A stretch of DNA of 64,000 bases from Anoplolepis gracilipes (taxonomy: Eukaryota; Arthropoda; Insecta; Hymenoptera; Formicidae). The stretch's first letter is position 1, and each line of letters begins with the position of its first letter. The stretch lies in assembly GCF_047496725.1 (NCBI RefSeq), contig NC_132979.1:9713001-9777000 (forward strand), in the 5' to 3' direction. Shown here in pieces: positions 48,801 to 57,839 of the stretch. Under the pieces are notes generated by a model. It did not search any database and had not been told where the DNA came from. It saw only the letters and a program-made list of their open reading frames with translations. A program made the position numbers and the translations under genes.

Positions 48801-49598
48801 GTACAAACTAATGAATAATGCCGTGATTGGCAAAACGATGGAAAATGTGCGCAATCGCGTAGATGTTAAACTTTTAACAAAATGGGACGGAAGGTACGGC
48901 GTAGAGGCATATAGGTTTAATTTCAAAACCAAATTTTTATAGTAGGAGCGTTTTTTCGGAAAATCTAATCGCTGTGGAATTACGTAAACTCGAGGTGAAA
49001 TTCTACAAACCAATTTACGTGGGTATGTGTATTCTCGATATATCCAAGACATGTTTGTATGAATTTCACCACGATTATATGTTACCAATGTATTGGGAGA
49101 AATGCAAAGTCATGTACACTGACACGGATAGTCTTATATATCACATTGAGTGCGACGATGTGTACGAGAATATGAAACGCGATATCAGCAGATTTGATAC
49201 GAGCGACTATGCGATAGACAATGCGTTTGGTATACCGTTCGTGAATAAAAAGGTACCAGGTCTAATGAAGGATGAAAACAACGGTACCATAATGACCGAA
49301 TTTGTCGGGCTTAGAGCAAAAATGTATGCGTTGCGCGGATGGTAAGAAGGATACAAAAAAGGTAAAAGGCGTCAAGAGTAACGTTGTTGCGAGAACGATA
49401 ACGTTTGACGATTACACGCGGTGTTTGAACGAAGAGATTGAAATAACGCGTAGTCAATCGTGTATAAGATCAAAATTACACAAGGTATACACCATTCGCG
49501 AAACAAAAATTGCTCTAAGTCCGTACGACGACAAGCGGTATATCGTACCTACAACTACTGATACGTTACCGTGGGGACATTATAAGATATCTTTATAA
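45891..49598 (+). pseudogene. Protein-primed DNA polymerase B (copy B), multiply broken
   Basis: Same domain order as in copy A, with the N-terminal domain present (45891-46475; helical, ends LREWYERRVVEPILASLEEF). It has the DNACFAWAVVAALYP segment, the zinc finger split by an intron (46977-47049), endonuclease VII-like CHICEKPF...HCHLTGRYRGPAHSNC with all ligands, exonuclease HNLSGYD, motif A FDVNNLYGW, motif B and motif C YTDTDS (about 49115). Lesions: TAG at 46473, a 7-base deletion just after, TAA near 46678, frameshift near 47210, TAA at 48118, TAA at 48622, frameshift near 48905, frameshift near 49338. Replicative enzyme by family; dead here. Confidence 0.93.
46977..47049 (+). other. 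Spliceosomal intron in polymerase gene (copy B)
   Basis: GTATGT donor, TTTTACAG acceptor, 73 bp, at exactly the same split Arg codon as the 103-bp intron in copy A. Confidence 0.85.
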
Positions 49599-49757
49599 AA
49601 TATAATGTGTGTGTGATTTTTTTCTTGTATGTATATTTCATATTTTATATATTGTATTTTATATAATGACTATTGGAAAGAATGTATTAATAAAGATTTT
49701 GTATATTTCAAATATTTCATATATTTTTATATTGAATATATTGTATTTCTTATAAAA

Positions 49758-50746
49758 TTAAATTACATGATCCTTATGTACCCAAGAATTGTGCGAGCTA
49801 TCAAATCCCAGCCATTTCACGTAAACCTCGTCACCTCTCCTGCGCAGTACTTTCTCCACGAGATACACATCTGGATAATTCGCGCGATGCAACTCGTGCT
49901 CGTAAAATGCTCCAGCGATAGATTTTTTGCGATAATCCTCGAGTAGATATGTTACGGGATTAGTATGTTGCACTTTAACAATCTTAAACACCTAGGTTGT
50001 CCAATTTGGTGTTTAACCTTTTTCGAAAAGTTTTTTGTATTTGCTAACGCGTACCAGGTCATCTACTTTAAACTTTGCAGGAGCAGCAATTTTTATACTG
50101 TTGTATACCGTATTTAAAAGTCTATCAGCAATCGTGGGAGTAACATCGATAGGTCTCATATTGATAGTGCGATGTTTTCGCGCGTTATATTCTGCAACGA
50201 GTCGGGATAGCGCGTCGATCCACTTGTAAGTTCCGTTCAGCGTAAACATCTTCCACATGTCGTTCTTCAGCGTGCGATTGAATCGCTCGACGACAGACGC
50301 CTTCAATACCGAATATGTGGAATAGTGATTAATGTTATGTTTCCGTATAAGCTGTTGCACATCGGTATTGTAAAATTCTTTCCCGTTATCAGTTTATATG
50401 TTTTTCGGGCATCTCTTGCTATCTCGAATTATTTTGGCGATTGCATCAGCCGTCTCCCTTCCACTTTTACTCTTGAGTGGTACAGCCCATGCATACTTGC
50501 TCAACACATCAATGACGGTGAGTATGTAGTGGTAACCTTTGTTGAAACGAGAATACAGACGCATCTCGACGATGTCGGCTTGCCACAGATCATCGTATCC
50601 CCGCACTATGACGTGTCTTCGCGGAAAATTTTTTCTCGCCGGCGCGTGCAGTTCGTTCACCAACTGTCGTCTTTCCAAACTATGTTGATTCTTTGCTTTG
50701 TCAGTTTTCCTTGATGCCCGTTTGTTGTTCGCTTTTTTTCACTCAT
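49758..50746 (-). pseudogene. Retroviral-type integrase with chromodomain (copy B), broken
   Basis: Core begins RGYDDLWQADIVEM (first catalytic Asp), then TDNGKEFYNT (second Asp) and VERFNRTLKND (Glu), so all three acidic residues are present. The C-terminus is a chromodomain (YLVEKVLRRRGDEVYVKWLG). Lesions: a frame change in the basic N-terminus near 50690, TAA just before TDNGKEF (about 50395), and two stops in the linker near 50010. Convergent with the polymerase, about 160 bases apart. Confidence 0.92.
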
Positions 50747-50770
50747 TTTCGTTTATCGCCTTTAATAGCC

Positions 50771-50880
50771 GTTCTTGACCTGTTCTGACCTGTTCTGACC
50801 TGTTCTTGACCTGTTCTTGACCTGTTCCGACCTGTTCTGACCTGTTCTTGACCTGTTCTGACCTGTTCTTGACCTGTTCT
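50771..50880. repeat. Tandem 10-11 bp repeat (GACCTGTTCT)n
   Basis: About ten units of GACCTGTTCT or GACCTGTTCTT between the integrase start and the repeat-protein gene. Copy A has only a short non-expanded version (about 6150-6185), so it expanded in copy B. Confidence 0.9.
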
Positions 50881-50888
50881 TGCGTTGT

Positions 50889-51116
50889 TCACCGCCGTCC
50901 TTCACCCATTCGAAAATCGTTCTTGACCCGTTCGCAGCCTCTTTCGCAGTCGTCTTTTGACCGATCGTAGGAGTTCTTGAGTTGTTTATAACCTTGAGTT
51001 AAGAACGTGTTCGTAGCCTCGTTCGCAGCCCTGCTTGAGATGCTGATAGCCTCGTTCGAAGCTGTTGCAGCTGCTGCTAAGTCATTCACTGCCACTGCCA
51101 CTGCCACTCATTGTAG
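50889..51116 (-). pseudogene. Repeat protein homologue (copy B), frame disturbed
   Basis: Matches 6202-6483. The Met-Ser-Gly-Ser start leads to an early stop in this copy, and the rest reads in other frames; the end (KQLKNSYDRSKDDCERGCER) matches copy A in frame. Several repeat units are deleted relative to copy A. Confidence 0.5.
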
Positions 51117-51224
51117 TTAGATAGCAGTTCGATAATTCTTCGTAGCTATTCGATAATTGTTCGCAGCCGTTCTATAATCCTTCGTAGCTGTTCGATAATC
51201 GTTTGATAGCCGCTCCTAACCCGT

Positions 51225-51500
51225 TCACTGATGCTCATTTAGGTTGATAGCTGTTTCTGAGTTAGCGTTAGCCGGGCGTTCAAGTTCGTTTAGCACAATC
51301 TGTATTGCTCGCACGTCCTTCTCAAGCGAAATCAGCTTCTCGTCTGATTCTTTCTGTTGATTCATTAATCTTTTAACACAGGACTCCACGTACAGTTTGT
51401 TGACGGCATCGGTGTCAGCCTCTGGTTGCACTACACGGCGAATCTTACGTGACCTTGCATCGAAGTCTAACGACGCGACACAAAGCGTTTTCGTGTACAT
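51225..51500 (-). CDS. Coiled-coil, possibly fibre-like protein (copy B)
   Basis: 91 codons, open. Homologue of 6586-6876 with IRRVVQPEADTDAVNKLYVE and a heptad-rich C-terminal half. The true start may be upstream, as copy A and B differ at the first residues. Role unknown; see the copy A entry for the fibre-like motif. Confidence 0.5.
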   Translation of the reverse strand: MYTKTLCVASLDFDARSRKIRRVVQPEADTDAVNKLYVESCVKRLMNQQKESDEKLISLEKDVRAIQIVLNELERPANANSETAINLNEHQ

Positions 51501-51652
51501 AACTTTTTACCAATCTATCCCAAGAACCGTTTGTGCCGGTTGCATCATTTCTTGGATCGAATAATCCAAATTTGTTGATAGGCATTTTTTTCTGATGCTT
51601 CGTAAAGTGTCACGCAACGTTGATCGACTGATTAGTTTTGTCGAGACACCAT

Positions 51653-52729
51653 TTAATTTATAATAATTCCTGCTTCACGAAGTTCCTCGATGATCAACTG
51701 GATCTCGTTGTCGTGAGCGTTGTGACCAGCTTGGCGCGAAGCGTTGAGCAATCGTAGCCGATCCACTAGTTCGTTAGGATCGTCCCAGTGCACGTAATCA
51801 ATCATATTGTTGGTTAGCGTCATAGCGCGAGGCATAGACATCTCCCCTCAAGATTTTGTATTTTTCGATTCGAGCGACATCAACGGTGCAATTATATGTT
51901 TGTACTTGTACCCCATGTTACCCTTCAAATGGCCCTGCGCATCATAATCGCATCTATGCGCGTTCGTCACCAATAATATGCTCTTGTATTTTTCCAAATC
52001 GTCCCCCCTCGTGTAAAGTTCGTCATCGGGAATTCTCTTGAAGATCAACTTGTACAATCCTGGCGTTTCAATGTACCGCACGTCGTCTATGATAATAGAG
52101 TCTTTGTTGATGTTGAATTGTTTGTTGCCGAGTCGCATTTCATTCTTTCTGTCAAAATAGACTCCATACACATGATCAATCTCGTGATTTTTGTCGCCAC
52201 TGAGCAAAGCGCCTATGTATTTTTGCCCAAGTGGCCCAAAGTACTCCCGCAACGTTTCTTGACCTTCCAGCGTTTGTAACTTGTTTCGAACAAACGATGA
52301 TTCGATCATGTTGCCCGAGGTTTCGAAAACATCTTCGTTTACGCTTGTTGGTGCGGCTAACGGCGTAGAGGCTATCGACGGTTCATACAGTAAAACGTTC
52401 GATCGTTTCCTTTTTTTCGGTGTCGCATCTTCCTCTTCCTCTTCCTCTACCTCCTCATTTTTAGCCTCTTCCTTCTCATCCTCCTTGTATCGCTTGATGG
52501 GTAAGATTTTAATCTTTGCGCTACTCTCTGACTTATTTTTCACCGCGAACGAGTTGTCGACAATCTTTTGCAGCGGCTCGATAATAAGTTTAAAATGGGT
52601 CTTGACCTCGATATCGTCATCGATGTTACCGGTCTTCAAAGCGCGATGTTTCTTGCGGATCGATTCGCTCGTTTTCGCAATCTCCTTCGCCATCTTTTCA
52701 CGCTCGCGAATATTATCGCTCCCAGCCAT
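51653..52729 (-). pseudogene. DUF8207-like conserved Maverick protein (copy B), one in-frame stop
   Basis: Start chosen at ATG 52729 (MAGSDNIREREKM), which matches the copy A start; it overlaps the ATPase end by 17 bases. A run of Glu/Asp (EEAKNEEVEEEEEEDATPKK) separates the helical N-part from the globular domain (GPLGQKYIGALL, DHVYGVYF, TPGLYKLIFKRIP, GYKYKHIIAPL). One TGA at 51850-51848 precedes the last 65 codons, which remain in frame. The protein would otherwise be about 358 aa. Function unknown. Confidence 0.7.
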
Positions 52730-53492
52730 ATCGATAGAGAGTGTTGAACGCTCGCGTTTCACCCCTCACGACAGAATGTAGTCGACTAATCATTTGTGGT
52801 ATCGCAAACACGTTAAATCCGTTGCTGTATCGCCCGTTTGTAAGCAAGCTATCCTTGTCTATCACGAGAAATCCATACTTTTGCTGCCAACAAGTACGAC
52901 ATAACTCACTGAAATCCTCGTATGACATGTCGGTATTCACGTAATCGTTGTACACGTGTTTCAAGTTGGTGCCATCCTGTTTAAACAAGATTAGCAGGTT
53001 CGCGTTGTCGCGTAAAAGATGTTTTGGTATTCTCGCGTATGTCTGGCAGAGATAGAAGCAGTCGACGTTCGAGTGGCGTCCCATTGAGAAATATTCTCTT
53101 ATTGTATTTTGTTTGTCGCACGCCACGTCATCGAAAACGAAAATCGAGTTTGGACGTGCTTCGCTCGGTGGAATGACGTCACTGTTATTGGAGAATGTAA
53201 AATAGCCGATTTCATCGATCGACGTTAACAAATTCTCCAAATATCGATATTTTGGCTGTTGCAGTGACTTTGAATACACGTACACATTTTCAAAGCGGAC
53301 GCCGTGCGGGCTTTCTATCAAACTAATCAACACGTTAGTTTTACCGCAATTCGAGGGGCCGCAAACGATTGCGCGTATAGTATTCGGCAGCATCGTACCG
53401 TGTCTACGCATCTCCGCATTGTCACCCATCGAGCGTAATCTGACGTCGTAATTTGTCACGCGTATCGCGAAAGGTTGTCGCACGAATTTCAT
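52713..53492 (-). CDS. A32/FtsK-like genome-packaging ATPase (copy B), open
   Basis: 259 codons, uninterrupted. Walker A GPSNCGKTN at residues 45-53, Walker B SIFVFDDVA with the acidic pair near 121-122, a sensor-like CQTYARIPKHLLRDNANLL, and a C-terminal WQQKYGFLVIDKD. Drives DNA into the capsid (family knowledge). Starts 78 bases from the rightward structural gene, sharing a divergent promoter. Length is usual for this family. Confidence 0.93.
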   Translation of the reverse strand: MKFVRQPFAIRVTNYDVRLRSMGDNAEMRRHGTMLPNTIRAIVCGPSNCGKTNVLISLIESPHGVRFENVYVYSKSLQQPKYRYLENLLTSIDEIGYFTFSNNSDVIPPSEARPNSIFVFDDVACDKQNTIREYFSMGRHSNVDCFYLCQTYARIPKHLLRDNANLLILFKQDGTNLKHVYNDYVNTDMSYEDFSELCRTCWQQKYGFLVIDKDSLLTNGRYSNGFNVFAIPQMISRLHSVVRGETRAFNTLYRYGWER

Positions 53493-53525
53493 TTTCCCAC
53501 TTCCGATTCGGATCGCACGCCTGTC

Positions 53526-53534
53526 TATTTATAG
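53526..53534 (+). promoter_or_regulatory. TATTTATAG element of the divergent promoter (copy B)
   Basis: Same 9-mer and spacing to the next ATG as in copy A (8911-8919). Confidence 0.6.
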
Positions 53535-53569
53535 CTGCGCGGAACTACAAAGTGTTCAGTAACGAAAAA

Positions 53570-53833
53570 ATGTTTGTCCTGCTATCAAGTCCTTACGATA
53601 TTCTCGATTTGAGTGCCGAACAGTTACAGTTTGTATCTAAAGCAGTTTTATTGCGAATGTGTGGCAATCACGTTCACTACGTGTGGGACAAACTTCCGGA
53701 ATACATAAAGGCGGATTCGGAGGTTCAGACCTATCGTCGCTGTTTCGAACATTACAATCAACCGTGGCAACAAACGCACATTGACGGTCCAGCGCCAATG
53801 ATAAAAGATTGTCGTGAATGTCAACGCAAATAA
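53570..53833 (+). CDS. Small conserved protein, first gene of the structural block (copy B)
   Basis: 87 codons, open; start chosen at ATG 53570 downstream of the TATA element and aligned with the copy A start. Conserved WDKLPEYIKADSEVQTYRRC and a Cys pair near the end (DCRECQRK). It overlaps the next gene's ATG by 16 bases. No family recognised. Confidence 0.65.
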   Translation: MFVLLSSPYDILDLSAEQLQFVSKAVLLRMCGNHVHYVWDKLPEYIKADSEVQTYRRCFEHYNQPWQQTHIDGPAPMIKDCRECQRK

Positions 53834-54453
53834 GCAGAGGTCTATTAAATCGTGCAATAAACGCGCTTCCTATCGAATTACATATTCCTGGATACCAGTT
53901 TTGCGGTCCGGGCACGCGGCTAGAAAAACGATTGGCTAGAGGTGATCGAGGTATCAACCCATTGGGCGCAGCGTGTCGTGAACACGATATAGCGTACTTT
54001 CAGAGTAACAATCTTGCCGAAAGACACACGGCGGATAGGATACTCGCCAAAAAGGCGCAAACTCACATCACTGCGAAAGATTCGTCTCTCGGTGAGAGAG
54101 CCGCAGCCACAGCTGTCTGGACAGCGATGAAAACCAAAACGAAGTTCGGTATGGGTCTAAAGACGAAAACGAAGAAAAAGATGGTGAAAAAACGAATACT
54201 TCCGGTAGCGAAACGCGGGGGTGTATTACCGATTCTACCAGTGTTGGGCGCTCTCGGATCTCTGATTGGTGGAGCGGCTGGTGTAGCAAAGATGGTGAAC
54301 GATGGAAAAGCTACACAACGTCAGTTTCAAGAGATGCTACGTCACAATCGTGCCATGGAAGGTCGCAAATTGTATCTCGCACCATACAAATACGGACGAG
54401 GAGTCTCAATGAGAAAGAAGAAAAAAAAAAAAAAAACGTCAAAGAGACGCTAA
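53818..54453 (+). CDS. PLA2-domain / pX-like virion protein (copy B), open
   Basis: 211 codons. Residues 20-60 carry a parvovirus-VP1-type secreted phospholipase A2 core: calcium loop YQFCGPG (26-32) and catalytic CREHDIAY (His56, Asp57). A basic middle (105-130) leads to a hydrophobic Gly-rich segment GGVLPILPVLGALGSLIGGA (134-153), which resembles the adenovirus pX core peptide, and a Lys/Arg-rich end. By family such PLA2 domains act on endosomal membranes during entry, and pX-like peptides bind DNA in the virion; the fusion is read from sequence. The stop is followed after 2 bases by the protease start. Confidence 0.88.
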   Translation: MSTQISRGLLNRAINALPIELHIPGYQFCGPGTRLEKRLARGDRGINPLGAACREHDIAYFQSNNLAERHTADRILAKKAQTHITAKDSSLGERAAATAVWTAMKTKTKFGMGLKTKTKKKMVKKRILPVAKRGGVLPILPVLGALGSLIGGAAGVAKMVNDGKATQRQFQEMLRHNRAMEGRKLYLAPYKYGRGVSMRKKKKKKKTSKRR

Positions 54454-54455
54454 AA

Positions 54456-54845
54456 ATGCCAGAGGGCGTAACTACCAACGTACAATTGCTGCAACTAGCA
54501 AAACGTATGCACATTCCATATTTTAGAGGTGTTTTTATGCGTAACTCATTACCGATCGGTGGTATATATCGAAATGAGAGCGGGATCATAAATGTGGATA
54601 ACGCTAAAGGCTCGGGTACTCACTGGGTAGCGTGTGCAAAGAGGGAGAATCGTGCTATATATTTTGACAGTTTTGGCAATCTTCGACTGCCGAATGAATT
54701 GGTGCGATATTTAAATGTGACAAAAATAGAATATAATCACACATCCTATCAAACTTATAATCAAAGCATCTGTGGACAATTGTGCTTGCAGTTTCTCCGA
54801 ACGGTCGATGCACGCGAATTTAAAGACATACATTGCGCTATTTAA
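54456..54845 (+). CDS. Adenain-type cysteine protease (copy B), open
   Basis: 129 codons, uninterrupted. His56 in GTHWVA, acid Asp71 in YFDSFG, Gln103 and Cys106 in QSICGQLCLQF form the adenovirus-protease-type triad with oxyanion Gln (family knowledge). Processes capsid precursors. Somewhat shorter than adenoviral homologues (about 200 aa). Confidence 0.9.
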   Translation: MPEGVTTNVQLLQLAKRMHIPYFRGVFMRNSLPIGGIYRNESGIINVDNAKGSGTHWVACAKRENRAIYFDSFGNLRLPNELVRYLNVTKIEYNHTSYQTYNQSICGQLCLQFLRTVDAREFKDIHCAI

Positions 54846-54873
54846 CTTAGTATTCGTTAAACGGTTTGGCCAA

Positions 54874-55632
54874 CATGTCTATGACATTCACGCTGACTGG
54901 AAAGAGCAGCGTTCTCGCGGCAAACTACTTTCCCAACGTAGATTTAAGCGACGGTGAATACGAGCTTGGTCTAGCGGATTTTGAAAGTTATCACACGATA
55001 TCGAACGTGAATTCCTCGAATAATAAATTTTACTTTGGCAAAGACGATGCGGAAATTACAATTCCAAGGGATCGTACGAGCTGCAAACGATACATGAATT
55101 TTTGAAACATACAATTTTACGAAAACGTTCGCAACACACAGTTCGTGATGGTGATAAAAAACACACTGACGACGACGATAACTTTGAGGCTGGAGAATGG
55201 CCTATAGTGCTCCACGCTAATTACAATACGATGAGGTGCGAGATCAAATGCGCCTACAGATTAAATTTTAGCAAGCCTAACAATATTGGATCGCTGCTAG
55301 GATTCTCGAACCGTATACTGCAACCGCGAAAATGGTACGAGTCGGACGTGCCGATTAACATTATCAACGTGAACATTATCCGCGTCGAATGTAATGTGAC
55401 CGCGGGTGCGTACAACAACGGCAAACTCGTTCATACGATACACGAATTTTCACCGAGGGTACCACCAGGATATAAGATATCGGAAACACCGGCGCACATC
55501 ATTTACCTACCGATCATCGTGCGGTGCATTACGGATTTAACGTTACGCGTTGTCGACCAGGAAGGACGATTACTCGATTTTCGAGGAGAAGAGATCACCA
55601 TTAGATTGCATGTACGGCGGCGGCAAAATTAG
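54874..55632 (+). pseudogene. Minor capsid (penton-like) protein (copy B), one frameshift
   Basis: Starts MSMTFTLTGKSS. One base is missing near 55067 (CCAAGGG versus CCCGAGGG in copy A), shifting the frame to a stop at 55105; the rest (to 55632) is open in the other frame and ends RLHVRRRQN. The copy A frameshift lies elsewhere, so the two broke independently. Single jelly-roll vertex protein is the likely identity by position. Confidence 0.78.
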
Positions 55633-55638
55633 CGTGTG

Positions 55639-55812
55639 ATGCTCGTGTTGAACGGATCGAAAGACGTGAGAGACAACACAATCTTTACGACGCCAGCGAC
55701 AACAACATCGACATTTGCTAATATCCAATCATCCGGCACTAAGAAAAAGAAATTGAACGCATCAAACGTTGCGTTTTTACAATCTTTGGGATTCGTGGTG
55801 CGAAACATTTAA
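55639..55812 (+). CDS. Small basic protein between capsid genes (copy B)
   Basis: 57 codons, open, too short for most gene finders. Thr/Ala-rich middle, then TKKKKLNASNVAFLQSLGFV at the end. Ends 3 bases before the major capsid ATG. Conserved in both copies; function unknown. Confidence 0.6.
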   Translation: MLVLNGSKDVRDNTIFTTPATTTSTFANIQSSGTKKKKLNASNVAFLQSLGFVVRNI

Positions 55813-55815
55813 ACG

Positions 55816-57006
55816 ATGACTGATATTCTCGACATCGCGGATGAGCCAATCTTTGACGATCGCATCGTCAAGATTGAGACTCACTCCTATAACCCATTCG
55901 CCAACACAACGTTCGGACACAGTGATGAGATAAGAATACCCATACAACAACAGGATCTGTATACATTGCCGTACGAGAGTTTCTTATACATCGAAGGAGA
56001 ATTAAAGATAAAGAAGCCAGCTGGCGGATCCAATGTGGTACTGCAAAATAATTGCGTTGCATTCATGTTTGACGAGATTCGATACGAACTCGATGGTGTG
56101 GAGATTGATCGGAATAGAAACGTGGGAATAACAAGTATGCTCAAAAACTATGTAACAATATCATCCGATAAAAGCGTGATTATGAGAAATGCTGGCTGGA
56201 GTGAGCCAACTATTGTGGATGGACACTTTAATTTTTGCGTACTGCTCTACATGTTATTGGGATTTTGCGAGGATTACAGACGCATAGTAATTAACGCTCG
56301 TCACGAGTTGATCTTAATACGATCGCGCAATGACAACAATTGTCTGCTTGGAGCTTCGACGCTGGAGCCTGTGATCAACATATTCAAGATACAATGGCGA
56401 ATGCCACATGTGTTGTTGAGTGAAATTAAAAAGCTGTCTATGCTGCGCGCTCTGGAAAGCAGACGCTACCTCAGCATGGGTTTTCGCTCGTGGGATCTGT
56501 ACGAGTTTCCGCTGTTGCAACGTACAACCAAGCATTCGTGGGCCATTAAGACCGCGACTCAGCTGGAAAAACCACGATACGTTATCTTTGCTCTGCAGAC
56601 AGGCCGGAAGAATGTTATGTCCGAGGATGCGAGTAAATTCGATGACTGTAAATTAACAAACGTGAAACTCTATCTGAACTCGGAATGTTATCCGTACGAC
56701 GACATGAATCTGGATTTCGATAAAAACAGATGGTACGACACGTACGCGCGTTTCTGCAAAAACTATTACGGATACGAGTACCTCGAACCGAGTCTCACCG
56801 TCTCACTGTTTCTACAGTACGGTCCGTTTGTGATCATCGATTGTTCTCGACAAAACGAATCGGTCAATAGTGCAACCGTGGATGTGCGATTGGAATTTGA
56901 GTGTAAGGAGAATGTGTCTAATAATACGACTGCGTACTGTCTCATCATACACGATCGCGTGATACAGTACAACCCGTTGACCAACGTTGTGCGCAAAATT
57001 ACCTAA
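55816..57006 (+). CDS. Major capsid protein, double jelly-roll type (copy B), open
   Basis: 396 codons, uninterrupted, start aligned with copy A. Beta-rich throughout, with PFANTTFGHSDEIRIPI, YIEGELKI, FMFDEIRYEL, NIFKIQWRMPHVLL and, toward the end, LTVSLFLQYGPFVIID. I recognise it as the insect 'double jelly-roll-like' family, the hexon-type capsid of Maverick/adintovirus elements. It is shorter than hexons of about 600 aa. Forms the icosahedral shell (family knowledge). Confidence 0.87.
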   Translation: MTDILDIADEPIFDDRIVKIETHSYNPFANTTFGHSDEIRIPIQQQDLYTLPYESFLYIEGELKIKKPAGGSNVVLQNNCVAFMFDEIRYELDGVEIDRNRNVGITSMLKNYVTISSDKSVIMRNAGWSEPTIVDGHFNFCVLLYMLLGFCEDYRRIVINARHELILIRSRNDNNCLLGASTLEPVINIFKIQWRMPHVLLSEIKKLSMLRALESRRYLSMGFRSWDLYEFPLLQRTTKHSWAIKTATQLEKPRYVIFALQTGRKNVMSEDASKFDDCKLTNVKLYLNSECYPYDDMNLDFDKNRWYDTYARFCKNYYGYEYLEPSLTVSLFLQYGPFVIIDCSRQNESVNSATVDVRLEFECKENVSNNTTAYCLIIHDRVIQYNPLTNVVRKIT

Positions 57007-57044
57007 GTGTTTGCGACAATAATTTAGAGAGAGGGGAAGCTGGA

Positions 57045-57051
57045 TATAAAT
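57045..57051 (+). promoter_or_regulatory. Possible TATA box before the conserved unknown gene (copy B)
   Basis: TATAAAT lies 62 bases before the ATG at 57107. Copy A has only a weaker AT-rich match. Confidence 0.4.
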
Positions 57052-57106
57052 CCGAGTGTTACGAGATGGTTGTCATTCTTCTTAACTGACGAAAAGAGAT
57101 CTCATC

Positions 57107-57637
57107 ATGTCTGTACCAACGTTTGTCGATCTGCAAGGATTTGTCGTTTCGAATAAATTCATCGCAAAGGAGGTGGCGGTGCTGAGAAGAGGAACTGTTC
57201 TCGCACACTACATTTTTCGGAGTCCTATACCATGGCATCTCCTTACAAAATCCGAAAAGTGTCAAGCTTCATGGTTGATGGCGAATCATCATGGACTACA
57301 ATGGGAGGATGGAATCGTTGCGTACAGAATGGCGAAACGATTGATTACAACAGCTGTAGTTGAAGAAGAAGATGATAAAATGCAGTGTATCGTATACGTT
57401 AAAGGATGCCAGAAACGAGAATGGCTTGCTAATATGCTCGGCGACGATGCGAGAAAAAATTTAATCATTGAGACCTTGGATGCTGATTACGACGATATCG
57501 AATCTCTAAATAATCTAGATGTTAAAAATACTATCCGATGTGGAAAACATGTTAAGAATTGCGCATTACAAAATGTATTCAAAATATTTAACTGGTGGTC
57601 GCAACGCCAGAAAGAATTGCAAGATTTGGAAAAATAA
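57107..57637 (+). CDS. Conserved Maverick/insect protein, possibly RNase H-like (copy B), open
   Basis: 176 codons. VDLQGFVVSNKFIAKEVAVL at the start, ANHHGLQWEDG, VKGCQKREWLANML, and CGKHVKNCALQNVFKIFNWW at the end. I remember similar unnamed proteins in many insect genomes. The Asp near the start and the late H-x3-C/D block could be a degenerate DEDD exonuclease or a cap-snatching-like nuclease; I cannot decide. Last open gene of the structural strand. Confidence 0.65.
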   Translation: MSVPTFVDLQGFVVSNKFIAKEVAVLRRGTVLAHYIFRSPIPWHLLTKSEKCQASWLMANHHGLQWEDGIVAYRMAKRLITTAVVEEEDDKMQCIVYVKGCQKREWLANMLGDDARKNLIIETLDADYDDIESLNNLDVKNTIRCGKHVKNCALQNVFKIFNWWSQRQKELQDLEK

Positions 57638-57839
57638 AATATTTAAACACTAATATCTTTTATTTCTTATTCCCCCTCCTCATTCCCTCCCTCCCTCCCT
57701 TACGAGTCATTTAAGATTTCTTTTTATTCGAGTATCGTCTTTCCCTTCTCCTAAAAATTTCAGAGCACTAAAGTATTCTAGAATCTCCCACCACATTTAC
57801 CACTAATCCCCCCCCCCCCCACTACTTTGAAAAAACGGG
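57638..57839. other. CT-rich spacer with a C run
   Basis: No gene. It has a run of 13 C at 57808-57820. Confidence 0.7.
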
